A stretch of DNA of 43,944 nt from the NCBI GenBank assembly GCA_938023075.1, contig CALHDG010000008.1:1-43944 (forward strand), given 5' to 3'. Position 1 is the first letter of the stretch; each line of letters starts with the position of its first letter. The notes under the pieces are model-generated. The model saw nothing but the letters and a program-made list of their open reading frames with translations, made no database searches and had not been told where the DNA came from. Position numbers and translations under genes: made by a program. Of this stretch, positions 1 through 9,245 are shown in pieces. This stretch comes from an uncultured Chitinophagales bacterium. GTDB lineage: Bacteria; Bacteroidota; Bacteroidia; Chitinophagales; JAHDHT01.

Positions 1-2117
1 GCATTCGGGTTCACCAATAGCGAATTTTCATCAGGCGGCTGGTCGTAACAACCAATCATATTTGCCGAAAATGTACTGCCTCTTTCTGCCGAAAAATTAT
101 TGCTTAAGGTAATGTTGTCTTTTGCCCGCAATTGTAAATCGCCACCGCTTTGTACCATGTTGTTCGCTTCAATGCTATTGATTACTTGTACCGTTTCCCT
201 GGCACCATTCGCTATCTCAAAATTCACCAGAAAATCTTCGGGGCAATCTTGCGGATTATCATTCAAGCCTTCAATTTGCCAAAGTTGGTCATTATCATCC
301 TCGAAACCATTAATGGCAACATCATTATTAGCCTGCGCCGCTAAGTATAAACCTGCCCAACGGTTTTTTATGCGATAGGTATTGCCACTCACCGGTTCTA
401 AAATCCATTGCATACTCCACCAATCTTCATTCAAAGGATAAACGGTGGTAGACGCTCCGGTAAAATCAAAACCCGATTGTAAATATTGCTCGTTCCACCA
501 ACCTTGAAACCGCACACTGCCCTCCGGTCCGTTAAAAATATTCCAACGTTGGCTATGCCAATCCAGATTTAAACCCTGAACATTTACATTCGCACCATCC
601 GCTTCTTCCGTTTGGGAGAGATATAAATTTTTACCCACATTACGCAAACGCACCTCTTGCACCGGCTCTAACACCCACAGTTGATTATTGGAATTTCCAT
701 TAAAATTATAAATACCAACATTATTATTTTGTTCGGTAGTTAAATAACGTTGCGCCCAACGGTTTTTTATGCGATAGGTATTGCCACTCACCGGTTCTAA
801 AATCCACATCATACTCCACCAATCTTCATTTAATGGATACACCGAAGTAGACGTTCCATTGGCATCATTTCCCGACTGCAAATATTGCTCATTCCACCTG
901 CCTTGCAGCCGAATACTACCTTCCGGTCCCTCTACAATATTCCAGCGTTGACTGTTCCAATCGGTATTTAAATTTTGCGTATTGACGTTTGCACCCGGCT
1001 CGTTAGTGGTTTGCGACACATATAAATTGTTAGCCACATTCCGCAAGCGCACTTCCTGTAATGGAATAACAGGCGGGTCGGGATTTTGCGGTTCTTGTGG
1101 CTCACCAATATACTCCTGAAAAGCCTCTACCATACCCCAATACGCCGGCTTCTTTTGCATATTACCATCAAAAGGTAAGGGGTAATGCGTTTGACTTGGG
1201 TCGTGTTCGTTCCACCAAGTGTACAAATCCGATAAGCCCCAACACTGAATATATTCGCCGCGCGTAGCATTGTTTAAAAATATTTGGGTAATCTTTTTAT
1301 ACGCCTCTTTTTGGCGATTGAGTTGAAAAGAAGAATTATCCGGTATACGAATATCCAACTCGGTAATGTAATTTTTCAAGCCCATTGCCGAAATCTCCGC
1401 CATATAATCCGCCAAAGCAAAATTAGGGTCTAACACATCATCTACGTACACATGCATTTGCCAACCCAACCCCGTTAAGCCTACATTTTCATACTGCAAC
1501 CAGCCCAACAAATCTTTAATGGTATTAAACTTGGTACGGTTAATTTCCATTTCATAGTCGTTATAAATTAAGCCCGCTGCAGGGTCAACTTCGTGCGCCT
1601 TTCTAAATGCCTTAATGATGTATTCGCCCGTCATTGCCCGGTTCCAATAACTGTAGCGGTAAGTACCATCATAATCAATGGCTTCATTCACCACGTCCCA
1701 CACTTTAATTTTACCGGCGTACCTGCCCATTACCGTTTCAATATGGTCGAGCATAATCGCTTCAGCTTCCCAAAGCGGTTTAGCCAACACCCAATCCGGA
1801 ATAAATTGGTCAACCCCCCAAACCAGCGGATGCCCGTGCATCTCCGCACCAATCTGTTCCGCTAAGCTGACCGCAGCATCCGTTTCTCCAAAGGTATAAT
1901 TGCCCTCCGAAATGTGCGTTGTCCATTTCCAGTACGCCATAATAGTCGCCACACTAATTTGGTCGCGATACAATTGCTCATAATTCCCATCATAGGTATG
2001 CTGCAATGGCGAACCAAATTTTACCCCAACTTGGTTGCCCAAATTCACTAATTCCTGAGCCTTTGTGCTTACGAATAAAGCGACCATTATCCATAGAAGG
2101 AAAAATACATTTTTCAT
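1..2117 (-). CDS. Secreted GH10 endo-1,4-beta-xylanase with two ricin-like beta-trefoil units (3' end outside window)
   Basis: Likely cleaves internal beta-1,4 bonds of xylan outside the cell. The ATG at 2117 is followed by a signal peptide (about residues 1-20, ending STKAQ). The GH10 barrel follows, with the acid/base Glu145 in WDVVNEA and the nucleophile Glu253 in ITELDIR, a normal spacing for the family. Residues about 354-619 form two tandem units of about 133 residues, each with three QxW-like subrepeats (SQRWNI, SMMWILE, NQLWVLE), as in ricin-type carbohydrate-binding trefoils. After them comes a Cys-containing segment with SNNFSAERGSTFSANMIGC, typical of the three-coathanger-stack region found near the end of Bacteroidota secreted proteins. 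At least 705 residues are open to the window edge, so the C-terminus (possibly a sorting signal) is not seen. The catalytic call is firm; substrate detail is inferred. Confidence 0.93.
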   Translation of the reverse strand, partial: MKNVFFLLWIMVALFVSTKAQELVNLGNQVGVKFGSPLQHTYDGNYEQLYRDQISVATIMAYWKWTTHISEGNYTFGETDAAVSLAEQIGAEMHGHPLVWGVDQFIPDWVLAKPLWEAEAIMLDHIETVMGRYAGKIKVWDVVNEAIDYDGTYRYSYWNRAMTGEYIIKAFRKAHEVDPAAGLIYNDYEMEINRTKFNTIKDLLGWLQYENVGLTGLGWQMHVYVDDVLDPNFALADYMAEISAMGLKNYITELDIRIPDNSSFQLNRQKEAYKKITQIFLNNATRGEYIQCWGLSDLYTWWNEHDPSQTHYPLPFDGNMQKKPAYWGMVEAFQEYIGEPQEPQNPDPPVIPLQEVRLRNVANNLYVSQTTNEPGANVNTQNLNTDWNSQRWNIVEGPEGSIRLQGRWNEQYLQSGNDANGTSTSVYPLNEDWWSMMWILEPVSGNTYRIKNRWAQRYLTTEQNNNVGIYNFNGNSNNQLWVLEPVQEVRLRNVGKNLYLSQTEEADGANVNVQGLNLDWHSQRWNIFNGPEGSVRFQGWWNEQYLQSGFDFTGASTTVYPLNEDWWSMQWILEPVSGNTYRIKNRWAGLYLAAQANNDVAINGFEDDNDQLWQIEGLNDNPQDCPEDFLVNFEIANGARETVQVINSIEANNMVQSGGDLQLRAKDNITLSNNFSAERGSTFSANMIGCYDQPPDENSLLVNPN
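263..1058 (-). repeat. Tandem duplicated beta-trefoil units inside the xylanase gene
   Basis: Two in-frame units of about 399 bp (660-1058 and about 263-659). Both begin QEVRLRNV and share long identical stretches such as VYPLNEDWWSM and EPVSGNTYRIKNRWA. The high similarity points to an in-gene duplication of the carbohydrate-binding module. Confidence 0.85.
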
Positions 2118-2180
2118 ATTTCAATTAATTGATTGATTACGTAATTAGCGGTAGGATTTGGTCAGGCGTTCGTTTGTTCG

Positions 2181-2211
2181 GGTGTTTTGGTGTTTTGGTG
2201 TTTTGGTGTTT
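2181..2211. repeat. 8-bp microsatellite, GGTGTTTT x 3.9
   Basis: Four back-to-back units, the last missing one base. It lies 64-94 bp upstream of the xylanase start, where slippage would change promoter spacing. Any effect on expression is speculation. Confidence 0.8.
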
Positions 2212-2292
2212 GATTTTCAATTTAAAGATACCAAAAATAGGGTTTTGGTTGTATGTTTTTGTTAAGATATTTTGAATATTTTTTATTTTTAT

Positions 2293-2432
2293 TAGAAAAC
2301 GAGCGGTTGAGCTTCGTGGAAAGTGCAGTCCCGCTATCCGCTCAAATACCATTTTGCCAACGCTACAAAGCCACCGCGACAAATGGTATAACCGCTGCTA
2401 TCGGGTTTAGGTTTGTAGCTTTTGTGCTTCGT
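2293..2432 (+). repeat. Family A intergenic hairpin repeat, copy A1
   Basis: Shares GCAGTCCCGCT.TCCGCTCAAAT and ATAACCGCTGC.ATCGGG with copies near 8231, 20633 and 28827. The inner stem is ATACCATTT (2346-2354) with AAATGGTAT (2381-2389), a perfect 9-bp match around a 26-base loop. The 5' TTTGAAGCGAAAC box is degraded in this copy. Confidence 0.75.
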
Positions 2433-2465
2433 TGGAGGTTTGCTTTAGTGAAAAATTCGCTTAGT

Positions 2466-2592
2466 AATGCGGAGAATATAAATCTGCTTTTTATGTCAAA
2501 GTCATTTTTTGATAGACGAGGCGAAAAACGTAGTCATAGTGGGGCTAAGACGAGGCTTTTCAACGAAGCATATCGAAAAATGGCAAAGACAG
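2466..2592 (+). repeat. Family B intergenic repeat, copy B1
   Basis: Runs from AATGCGGAGAATATAAAT through GATAGACGAGGCGAAAAACG to CGAAAAATGGCAAAGAC. It matches copies near 9117 (reverse), 17167 and, in part, 17307 and 18599. No protein-coding function is apparent. Confidence 0.7.
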
Positions 2593-2771
2593 AAATGTAG
2601 TTTTATTTTTTACTATTTGTCAACAAAATTGAGAAGAATGATACATATTTAAAAATAGTTTTTTTAACAAACAGACAAAGTAAATATTTAGTGAAAAATA
2701 ATACAACATTTAATTATTAAGAAGGTGTTGATTTCAATATAAAAGCATCCATATCTAAAGCCAATTTTATT

Positions 2772-2779
2772 TATATTTG
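2772..2779 (+). promoter_or_regulatory. Bacteroidota -7 box (TATATTTG) upstream of xdhA
   Basis: Matches the TAnnTTTG consensus and lies 47 bp before the xdhA start. No good -33 TTTG is seen at the usual spacing, so this is a moderate call. Confidence 0.4.
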
Positions 2780-2825
2780 TAGATGAAAAATTCCAGATAA
2801 CGAAATGGAACATTAGTCACAAAGA

Positions 2826-4211
2826 ATGATAGAATTCATATTAAATAATAAATTACTTAAAACGGCAGCGCGTCCTGGAATGACCGTATTAGATTTTGTG
2901 CGTTACCAACAACAATTGCGCGGCACTAAAATTGGTTGTAGAGAAGGAGATTGCGGAGCTTGCAATGTGTTGGAAGGCAAATTGGAGAAAGGCAAGATGC
3001 ACTATCAAAATATAACTGCTTGCCTAATGCCTTTAGCCAACGCCCATGGCAAACATATTGTTACTATTGAAGGGATGAATATGAAACAGCTAAACCCGGC
3101 GCAACAAGCTATGGTAGATGAAGGTGGCACACAATGTGGGTTTTGTACAGTGGGTTTTATTGTTTCCATGACCGGTTATTGTATGACGCACGAACAGGCA
3201 ACTTATGAAGAAGCAATTGCTGCCATTGATGGCAATATTTGCAGATGCACCGGTTATAAATCTATTGAAAGAGCTTGCCAGAAATTGATACAAGCTGTAA
3301 AAAAGAAATCAATTGATAAACCAATAGAATGGTTAATTAAAAAACAATATTTACCCGAATATTTTAGCAACATACCAAATCGGCTAAAAAAAATAGCTGT
3401 GATTGAACAAAAAGTTAAAACCAATAGCATGGCGGTTGGTGGAGGAACAGATTTATATGTTCAACGCCCCGAAGAAATGCTGGAGCAATCAGCAAAACAT
3501 TTATTCAATAATAAAGCCTACAAAAAAATTTATAGCAAAGATGGCTTTATTTATATTGGAGCAGAAGCTACCGTTACCGACATTATGGAAGCCCCCATTA
3601 TGAAAAAACATTTCCCCCAATTACCTCAATATATGAAATTGGTTTCTTCCACCCCCATCCGTAATATGGGTACTATTGCCGGTAATTTTGTAAATGCATC
3701 TCCTATTGGTGATTTAACTATTTTTTTTCTGGCACTCAATAGTGAGATCATTCTTACCAAAAAAGAAAATGAACGAACGATAGCACTCAACAATTTTTAT
3801 GTAGATTATAAGAAAATGCGGAAGAAAGCCGGTGAGATAATCCGTTGGGTGCGCTTTAAAAAGCCCGGCAAAAATCATCAGTTTAATTTTGAAAAAGTAA
3901 GCAAACGAACTCATTTAGATATTGCTTCGGTGAATAGTGCGATTTTAATTTCGACTAAGCAAAACAAAGTTGAACAGGTACATATTTCAATTGGTGGTGT
4001 TGCGCCCATACCGACCTATTTATTTAAAACCTCCAAATTTTTACAAGGAAAAACCTTATCATTAGATTTAATAAATGAAGCCAAGCCAATTTTAAATACT
4101 GAAATTTCGCCTATCAGCGATGCGAGAGGTACGGCTGACTACAAACGCCTGTTAGCAAGGCAGTTGTTTTTTGTTCATTTTGTTGAGTTGTTTCCGGAAC
4201 AATTTCATTAG
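2826..4211 (+). CDS. xdhA: Xanthine dehydrogenase small subunit (2Fe-2S + FAD)
   Basis: Electron-transfer subunit of a molybdenum hydroxylase that oxidises hypoxanthine/xanthine to urate. The N-terminal plant-ferredoxin-like domain has Cys38, Cys43, Cys46 and Cys66. The second [2Fe-2S] domain has Cys104, Cys107, Cys139 and Cys141 (CGFC and CRCTGY), so all eight cluster ligands are present. The FAD domain follows, with AVGGGTDL near residue 203 and TPIRNMGTIAGN near 276. At 461 residues it has the length of bacterial XdhA, in which the iron-sulfur and FAD parts are fused. The large subunit follows 235 bp downstream on the same strand. No XdhC-like chaperone is present in the window. Substrate could be another purine or aldehyde, but the domain order fits XdhA best. 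Confidence 0.92.
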   Translation: MIEFILNNKLLKTAARPGMTVLDFVRYQQQLRGTKIGCREGDCGACNVLEGKLEKGKMHYQNITACLMPLANAHGKHIVTIEGMNMKQLNPAQQAMVDEGGTQCGFCTVGFIVSMTGYCMTHEQATYEEAIAAIDGNICRCTGYKSIERACQKLIQAVKKKSIDKPIEWLIKKQYLPEYFSNIPNRLKKIAVIEQKVKTNSMAVGGGTDLYVQRPEEMLEQSAKHLFNNKAYKKIYSKDGFIYIGAEATVTDIMEAPIMKKHFPQLPQYMKLVSSTPIRNMGTIAGNFVNASPIGDLTIFFLALNSEIILTKKENERTIALNNFYVDYKKMRKKAGEIIRWVRFKKPGKNHQFNFEKVSKRTHLDIASVNSAILISTKQNKVEQVHISIGGVAPIPTYLFKTSKFLQGKTLSLDLINEAKPILNTEISPISDARGTADYKRLLARQLFFVHFVELFPEQFH

Positions 4212-4216
4212 TTGAA

Positions 4217-4378
4217 ATGAAACAATATTTTTTTGAAGCGAAACTTGATGGCATTATCATACTAACCAATCAAGTTAATTCTATTAATTGGATAGCAAGG
4301 CAAGCAGCCTTTGCGGGGCGTGTTGATAAGGCGACCCTCGAAGCGGTAGTCAAAAGAATTCAGCTCCTTATTAATTAA
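4217..4378 (+). CDS. Possible 53-residue protein between xdhA and xdhB
   Basis: An open frame from ATG at 4217 to TAA at 4378, starting 5 bp after the xdhA stop. It starts MKQYFFEAKLDG and ends in an amphipathic-looking segment (RVDKATLEAVVKRIQLLIN). I do not recognise it. Codons 4-9 (4227-4244) coincide with the TTTTTTTGAAGCGAAAC box that opens family A repeats, so part of the frame may be repeat-derived and the reading frame fortuitous. The tight spacing after xdhA is the main argument for translation. Confidence 0.35.
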   Translation: MKQYFFEAKLDGIIILTNQVNSINWIARQAAFAGRVDKATLEAVVKRIQLLIN

Positions 4379-4446
4379 ACAGGTATGTTCGATATGGATA
4401 CAAAAAGAAATAACTTAACTTTACACTGAAAGAAAGCAGGTATAAA

Positions 4447-6741
4447 ATGGTAAAAAAAATAAAGGAAATACCAACCCACATCCCCAGTATGAAAAACATT
4501 GATTCGCATAGCCACGTAAGAGGCGAATCCATTTATATAGATGACATACCAGAAGCACAAGGTACACTATACACAGCGGTCTGTACTTCCACTATTGCAC
4601 ACGGAAAAATAATCTCAGTTAACTATAAGGAGGTTTTAAAAAAGGAAGGCGTAATTCAAATTATTAACCACCACGATATTCCTGGTGAAAACCAGATTGG
4701 TGGGATTATACCCGACGAGCCTTTATTTGCTGATAAAGAAGTGCATTATCAAGGGCAACCAATTGCTATGGTATTGGCAACTACCGAAGCTATTGCGAGA
4801 GCGGCTGTTCATCTAATCAAAATAAAATATAAAGAATTACCAGCTATTGTTGATCCCATAGAGGCATACAAAAAAGGAAACTTACACATACCTTCCCGAA
4901 CCTTTTCTTTAGGTAAGATGGACAAAGCGTGGAAACAATGTGAATATATAATAGAAGGGAAAGCAGATACCGACGGGCAAGAACATTTGTATTTAGAAAC
5001 ACAAGGAGCCTATGCTTTCCCCAATGAAAATGGACATATCACCATCGCTTCTTCCACACAAGGACCAACCGCCTTGCAACGCACCGCTGCTAAAGTACTA
5101 AACATACCCATGCATAAAATTGAAGTAGATGTGCGAAGGCTTGGGGGTGGCTTTGGAGGTAAAGAAGATCAGGCAACTGCTTGGGGCGTTATGGCGGCTT
5201 TGGGTGCCACAATCACGCGCCAACCGGTTAAATTAATTTTACACCGTATGGATGATATGAAGATGACCGGCAAACGGAATCCTTATCGTTCCACTTACAA
5301 AATTGGTTTAGACAAACAGTTAAACATACTCGCTTATGAAGCTGATTATTATCAAAACGCAGGTGCTGCCGCCGATTTGTCGCCTGCTATTTTAGAACGG
5401 ACTTTGTTTCATAGCACCAATGCTTATTATGTTCCTAACGTAAAAGTAACTGCGCATTCTTGTATCACCAATATTCCGCCAAACACTGCCTTTCGTGGTT
5501 TTGGTGGTCCGCAAGGGATGTTTGTTATGGAGGCTGCCATTGCGAAAGCTGCCCGAAAAATTGGCGTAAAGAGCAGGGCTATTCAACAGCAAAATTTACT
5601 CAACAACGGACATGTTTTTCCTTATGGTCAAAAAGTAGAAGAATGTGAAGCTATAGCAACATGGAAAGGCTTGGAAAAAAAGCATCCTTTAAAAGCTATT
5701 CAACAAAACATCGATCAATTTAATGCTGAAAATATTCATTACAAAAAAGGAATGGCAGTTATGCCCATTTGCTTCGGCATTTCTTTTACCAATACCCCCA
5801 TGAATAATGCCCGTGCCTTAGTGCATATATATCAAGATGGCAGCATTGGCATTAGTACTGCCGCCGTTGAAATGGGGCAAGGCGTAAATACCAAAATGGT
5901 ACAGGTTGCCGCCAAAATTTTATCGGTTCATGCCGATCGAATAAAAATTGAATCGACCAACACAACCCGCATTGCCAATACCTCGCCATCAGCAGCAAGT
6001 GCTACAGCCGATTTAAATGGAAAGGCAGTAGCTATGGCTTGCGAAGTTTTGAAAAAAAGATTATTGAAAGTAGCCGCCAAAATTCTAAAGGTCAAAATTA
6101 CGGAGCTTCGTCTGAAAGATGAACGTATACTTGTAAAAAATAGTCCCGTAAAAATAGCTTGGCAAACCTTAATTCAGGAAGCCATGTTGCAGCGGGTAAA
6201 TTTAAGTGAACATGCCCATTATGCAACCCCTAAAATTCATTTTGACAAAAATAAAGAAAAAGGACATCCCTTCGCTTATCATGTTTATGGCACAGCTGTT
6301 TTTGAAGTTACTATAGATTGCATACGTGGCAGGTACGAGTTTGATGCGGTAAAAGTAGTTCACGATTTTGGTACGAGTATGAACCGCATTATTGATTTGG
6401 GTCAGATGGAAGGAGGTTTGGTACAGGGAATGGGTTGGATGATGATGGAAGAACTAATCTATAATAAAAATGGAAGGTTGCTATCCAATGCACTATCTAC
6501 CTATAAAATTCCCGACATTTATTCTGTACCCAAAGAAGTAGACGTTACGTTTTTAAATACTGATGGTAATGATATGGCAATCTTCAAATCAAAAGCCGTT
6601 GGTGAGCCACCTTTGTTGTATGGCATTGGTGCCTACTTTGCTTTGTTAGATGCGGTTCAACAATTTAATCCAAACTTTGAACCGGAAACTTACCATGCAC
6701 CGTTTACGCCTGAGAAGGTTTTGATGGGTTTGTATGGATAG
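4447..6741 (+). CDS. xdhB: Xanthine dehydrogenase large subunit (molybdopterin-binding)
   Basis: Catalytic subunit carrying the molybdenum-pterin cofactor and the substrate pocket. Visible family motifs are QEHLYLETQGAYA (178-190), GGGFGGKE (233-240), AFRGFGGPQG (348-357) and near the C-terminus VGEPPLLYGIGA, in which Glu720 is the expected catalytic base. At 764 residues it matches XdhB of two-subunit enzymes. It begins 235 bp after xdhA with a small open frame between, so the two are probably co-transcribed. An alternative is a related aldehyde or nicotinate hydroxylase; the start at 4447 is the first ATG before the conserved N-terminal SHVRGES segment. Confidence 0.92.
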   Translation: MVKKIKEIPTHIPSMKNIDSHSHVRGESIYIDDIPEAQGTLYTAVCTSTIAHGKIISVNYKEVLKKEGVIQIINHHDIPGENQIGGIIPDEPLFADKEVHYQGQPIAMVLATTEAIARAAVHLIKIKYKELPAIVDPIEAYKKGNLHIPSRTFSLGKMDKAWKQCEYIIEGKADTDGQEHLYLETQGAYAFPNENGHITIASSTQGPTALQRTAAKVLNIPMHKIEVDVRRLGGGFGGKEDQATAWGVMAALGATITRQPVKLILHRMDDMKMTGKRNPYRSTYKIGLDKQLNILAYEADYYQNAGAAADLSPAILERTLFHSTNAYYVPNVKVTAHSCITNIPPNTAFRGFGGPQGMFVMEAAIAKAARKIGVKSRAIQQQNLLNNGHVFPYGQKVEECEAIATWKGLEKKHPLKAIQQNIDQFNAENIHYKKGMAVMPICFGISFTNTPMNNARALVHIYQDGSIGISTAAVEMGQGVNTKMVQVAAKILSVHADRIKIESTNTTRIANTSPSAASATADLNGKAVAMACEVLKKRLLKVAAKILKVKITELRLKDERILVKNSPVKIAWQTLIQEAMLQRVNLSEHAHYATPKIHFDKNKEKGHPFAYHVYGTAVFEVTIDCIRGRYEFDAVKVVHDFGTSMNRIIDLGQMEGGLVQGMGWMMMEELIYNKNGRLLSNALSTYKIPDIYSVPKEVDVTFLNTDGNDMAIFKSKAVGEPPLLYGIGAYFALLDAVQQFNPNFEPETYHAPFTPEKVLMGLYG

Positions 6742-6785
6742 GTTGTTTCATTTAAGTAGTTTATTAAAATTATAGCAGAAACAAA

Positions 6786-8051
6786 TTAGGCTTGGATTAA
6801 TGTAATTTGCGTAATTTCGGGCATTATGCCAATTCGACCGGGATAGCCAAGATGCCCGATGCCTCTATTAACGTAAATGTGTTGGTCGCCTTCTGTATAG
6901 AGTCCTGCCCATTCTTTATAAGCGTATTTTACCGGACTCCATTTTAACCAGGGAATTTCTACCCCAAATTGAAAGCCATGTGTATGTCCGGATAAGGTTA
7001 AATCAATATCTGTATATTGTTGAATGACTTCTTGACGCCAATGGGTAGGGTCGTGAGAAAGAAGAATTTTTACCACACAATCTTCGCAACCAACATAGGC
7101 TTTTTGCAGGTCTCCTTTTGATGGAAAATATCGCTTCTTGCTCCAGTTTTCTACTCCAATTATGGCTAATTTATCGTTACCTATTTCAATAACTTTATTT
7201 TCGTTGTTGAGTAGTTGCCAACCTATTTTTTTGTGGTAGTCTTTTAGTTTTTGCAGGTTCGCCGCTATGCTTACTTTATTTTTTTCATCATCTTCGTGAA
7301 ACCGGTGGTAATAGCCATAATCGTGATTACCGAGAACAGAATAGGTGCCCAACTTAGATTGAATGCCTTGCAATACTTCAACAAACGGTTCCATTTCTTC
7401 GGCAACTGCATTTACAATATCGCCGGTAAAGAAAACCAAATCGGGTTGTATTTCGTTTATCATATCAACGGCTTGTTGTAGCTTGCTGGCATAAATCATG
7501 CTGCCGGTATGTAAATCGCTTATTTGAACAATTTTCAACTGCTCGAAAGCTTTGGGTAAATTTTTGACTGGCACTTTTGCATGGTATACTTTAAAACGAT
7601 AGGCATTGCGGACGGCACCATGTACTACAGTAACTAAAGGTATGGCTCCGGCAAGTAAAGCCAATTGACTAACGAATTTTTTACGTGAATAATTAAAGGT
7701 TACCTCCTTGTTAAATAAGCTACTGAATTTGGCTAATACCCATTTTCCGGTTCTAAAAATATCTTCGGAAAACATAATGCTTGAGAAAAAGAGTTTGAGT
7801 AAGAAAATGCCCAAGAAGAGTGTTATGGCATATCCTTGAATGGCTTTGCTGGTTTCCCAACCGCCTCTGCCTTTTACCATAGTAATACCAATAATGGTAT
7901 AAAATATTACAGATAAAAGCATATAAGTAAGAAAAGTAAATCGCTTAGCCCAAGTGCTTTGATCGCCAAAAGCAGTTTTTACTGCTTGAAAAATATAGTA
8001 TTCTGATAATAATAGTAATATTAGTATTACAAAAGGAAATATCAATCTCAA
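6786..8051 (-). CDS. Membrane-anchored metallophosphoesterase
   Basis: Calcineurin-like phosphoesterase with an N-terminal membrane part of four likely helices (about 4-22, 41-58, 72-93, 128-146) and a C-terminal catalytic domain. The metal ligands are in place: ISDLHTG (Asp179, His181), TGDIVN (Asp211), GNHD (Asn242, His243), LSHDP (His334) and SGHTHG (His356, His358). This layout is common for YaeI-like enzymes that hydrolyse UDP-diacylglucosamine or related lipid phosphates. The substrate cannot be read from the sequence. It is transcribed toward the xdhB 3' end (convergent). Confidence 0.88.
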   Translation of the reverse strand: MRLIFPFVILILLLLSEYYIFQAVKTAFGDQSTWAKRFTFLTYMLLSVIFYTIIGITMVKGRGGWETSKAIQGYAITLFLGIFLLKLFFSSIMFSEDIFRTGKWVLAKFSSLFNKEVTFNYSRKKFVSQLALLAGAIPLVTVVHGAVRNAYRFKVYHAKVPVKNLPKAFEQLKIVQISDLHTGSMIYASKLQQAVDMINEIQPDLVFFTGDIVNAVAEEMEPFVEVLQGIQSKLGTYSVLGNHDYGYYHRFHEDDEKNKVSIAANLQKLKDYHKKIGWQLLNNENKVIEIGNDKLAIIGVENWSKKRYFPSKGDLQKAYVGCEDCVVKILLSHDPTHWRQEVIQQYTDIDLTLSGHTHGFQFGVEIPWLKWSPVKYAYKEWAGLYTEGDQHIYVNRGIGHLGYPGRIGIMPEITQITLIQA

Positions 8052-8230
8052 TTTTAAATTATGTTATTGCAAAGATACGAAAGGTGCCACTTTATAGCAG
8101 TAGCTTAAGTTATTTTAATATAAATACTAAATTTCAAAAAGCTAATTATAAAACACGAATTCTGATCTTCAAACGCTGATAAAAATTTCAAATTTTGAAA
8201 ACCTGATATTATATTTATACAAAAGAAAAC

Positions 8231-8380
8231 CTATCTACGTAGCTGTGCCGTTTGATGCCTAGCCCTGATTGCAGCGGTTATGCTATTTTGCGGTTGGCAT
8301 TGAAGCGCAGCAATAGCATTTGAGCGGAAAGCAGGACTACACTTATTTACGACCCAATCTGTTTCGCTTCAAAAAAAAAA
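8231..8380 (-). repeat. Family A intergenic hairpin repeat, copy A2 (reverse)
   Basis: Reads on the minus strand as a T-run, GAAGCGAAAC, a spacer, CCTGCTTTCCGCTCAAAT, the stem, then ATAACCGCTGCAATCAGGG. The inner stem is ATGCTATT (8280-8287) with AATAGCAT (8312-8319). It lies downstream of the small gene at 8501-8722, in that gene's orientation. The rest of 8052-8500 shows nothing else. Confidence 0.75.
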
Positions 8381-8500
8381 TAAACGAAATGCATAGGTAA
8401 TCTTCTTTATATTGCATTGTATTATATTTGATCTAAACTTTTATCATAGTGTATATAAGAGATTTGTAAGTTTACGATTGGCAAAGTTTATGGTAAAGTA

Positions 8501-8722
8501 TCAATACTCGTCATCATTAAACATAAAGTCTGCCTTTGTTGGAAAATCGGGCCATACATCATAAATGCCTTCATACATTTCTCCTTCGTCTTCTAATTCT
8601 TGCAGGTTTTCAATTACTTCTACCGGCGTGCCTGATCGCATCGAGAAATCGATCAACTCATCTTTAGTGGCTGGCCAAGGTGCATCTTCAAGATACGTTG
8701 CTAATTCTAATGTCCAAAACAT
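8501..8722 (-). CDS. DUF2795-like small acidic protein
   Basis: 73 residues, strongly acidic, starting MFWTLELATYLEDAPWPATK with KDELIDFSMRSGTPVEVIENL after it. This matches what I recall of the DUF2795 fold (a short helical domain with a conserved D/W-P-A-TK-eLi pattern), common and single-copy in Bacteroidota. No catalytic residues are evident and the function is unknown. It stands alone between two long AT-rich gaps. Confidence 0.8.
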   Translation of the reverse strand: MFWTLELATYLEDAPWPATKDELIDFSMRSGTPVEVIENLQELEDEGEMYEGIYDVWPDFPTKADFMFNDDEY

Positions 8723-9116
8723 ATTTGTTCAATTTTAAGGTGTAGAAACTAAACTTGTTATTACTACTTGTTAAATAATATTTTAAAAAAGTGGAATAAT
8801 TGATAAATAACTGTTCATTTTTGTCTTTGGTATCTTCTGATTTACTTTGTTAAATATATTCACCTTAACATTCGTAAGGCTGTTTTTATTTTATCGCATA
8901 TCAAAAAATCTCGTCGCCAAAATTTGAATATTTATTTTCTCATCATTCCTAAATGGCATTGCTGCCATTGCGCATAATCGGGTTTTATTTGTAATATATA
9001 GCTTAAAAAGCGCAAAAGTAAATTTATATTTGACATTTGCAAGTTTTTTTCAAAATTTATTTTTTGAATGTTGCTATTTGGAATGTTACAAAAATAAATT
9101 TACTATCTGCACTGAT

Positions 9117-9239
9117 CCATTTTCTCCTTGGCTTCGTTAAAAAGCCTCGTCTTAGCTTAGGCTAAGCCTACGTTTTTTACCTCGCGAGGAAAAAAAATAA
9201 TCTATTCCAAATTGGTAAATTTATTATCTCCGCATTCCA
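9117..9239 (-). repeat. Family B intergenic repeat, copy B2 (reverse)
   Basis: On the minus strand it runs from GGAATGCGGAGATAATAAAT to CCAAGGAGAAAATGG, with GTAAAAAACGTAGGCTTAGCC and GACGAGGCTTTTTAACGAAG inside. A small hairpin CTTAG/CTAAG lies at its centre. It fills the space just beyond the cobalamin adenosyltransferase 3' end. The remainder of 8723-9245 is AT-rich with no gene. Confidence 0.7.
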
Positions 9240-9245
9240 TACAAT

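Larger units (their letters stand above)
2118..2825. other. Divergent intergenic region, xylanase / xdhA
   Basis: This 708-bp gap holds an 8-bp microsatellite (2181-2211), a family A hairpin repeat (about 2293-2432), a family B repeat (about 2466-2592) and a promoter-like box before xdhA. I see no convincing gene in it. Confidence 0.6.

Noticed and set aside
2181-2211. Possible CRISPR-like direct repeat
   Set aside because: The units are 8 bp, contiguous and without spacers; it is a microsatellite. No CRISPR array or cas gene is visible anywhere.
2293-2432. Family A repeat as a retron or riboswitch
   Set aside because: No reverse transcriptase gene is near any copy, and copies mostly follow rather than precede genes, so neither class fits.
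2253-2600. A 115-codon plus-strand frame before xdhA
   Set aside because: It is made almost wholly of family A and family B repeat sequence and has no protein-like pattern.
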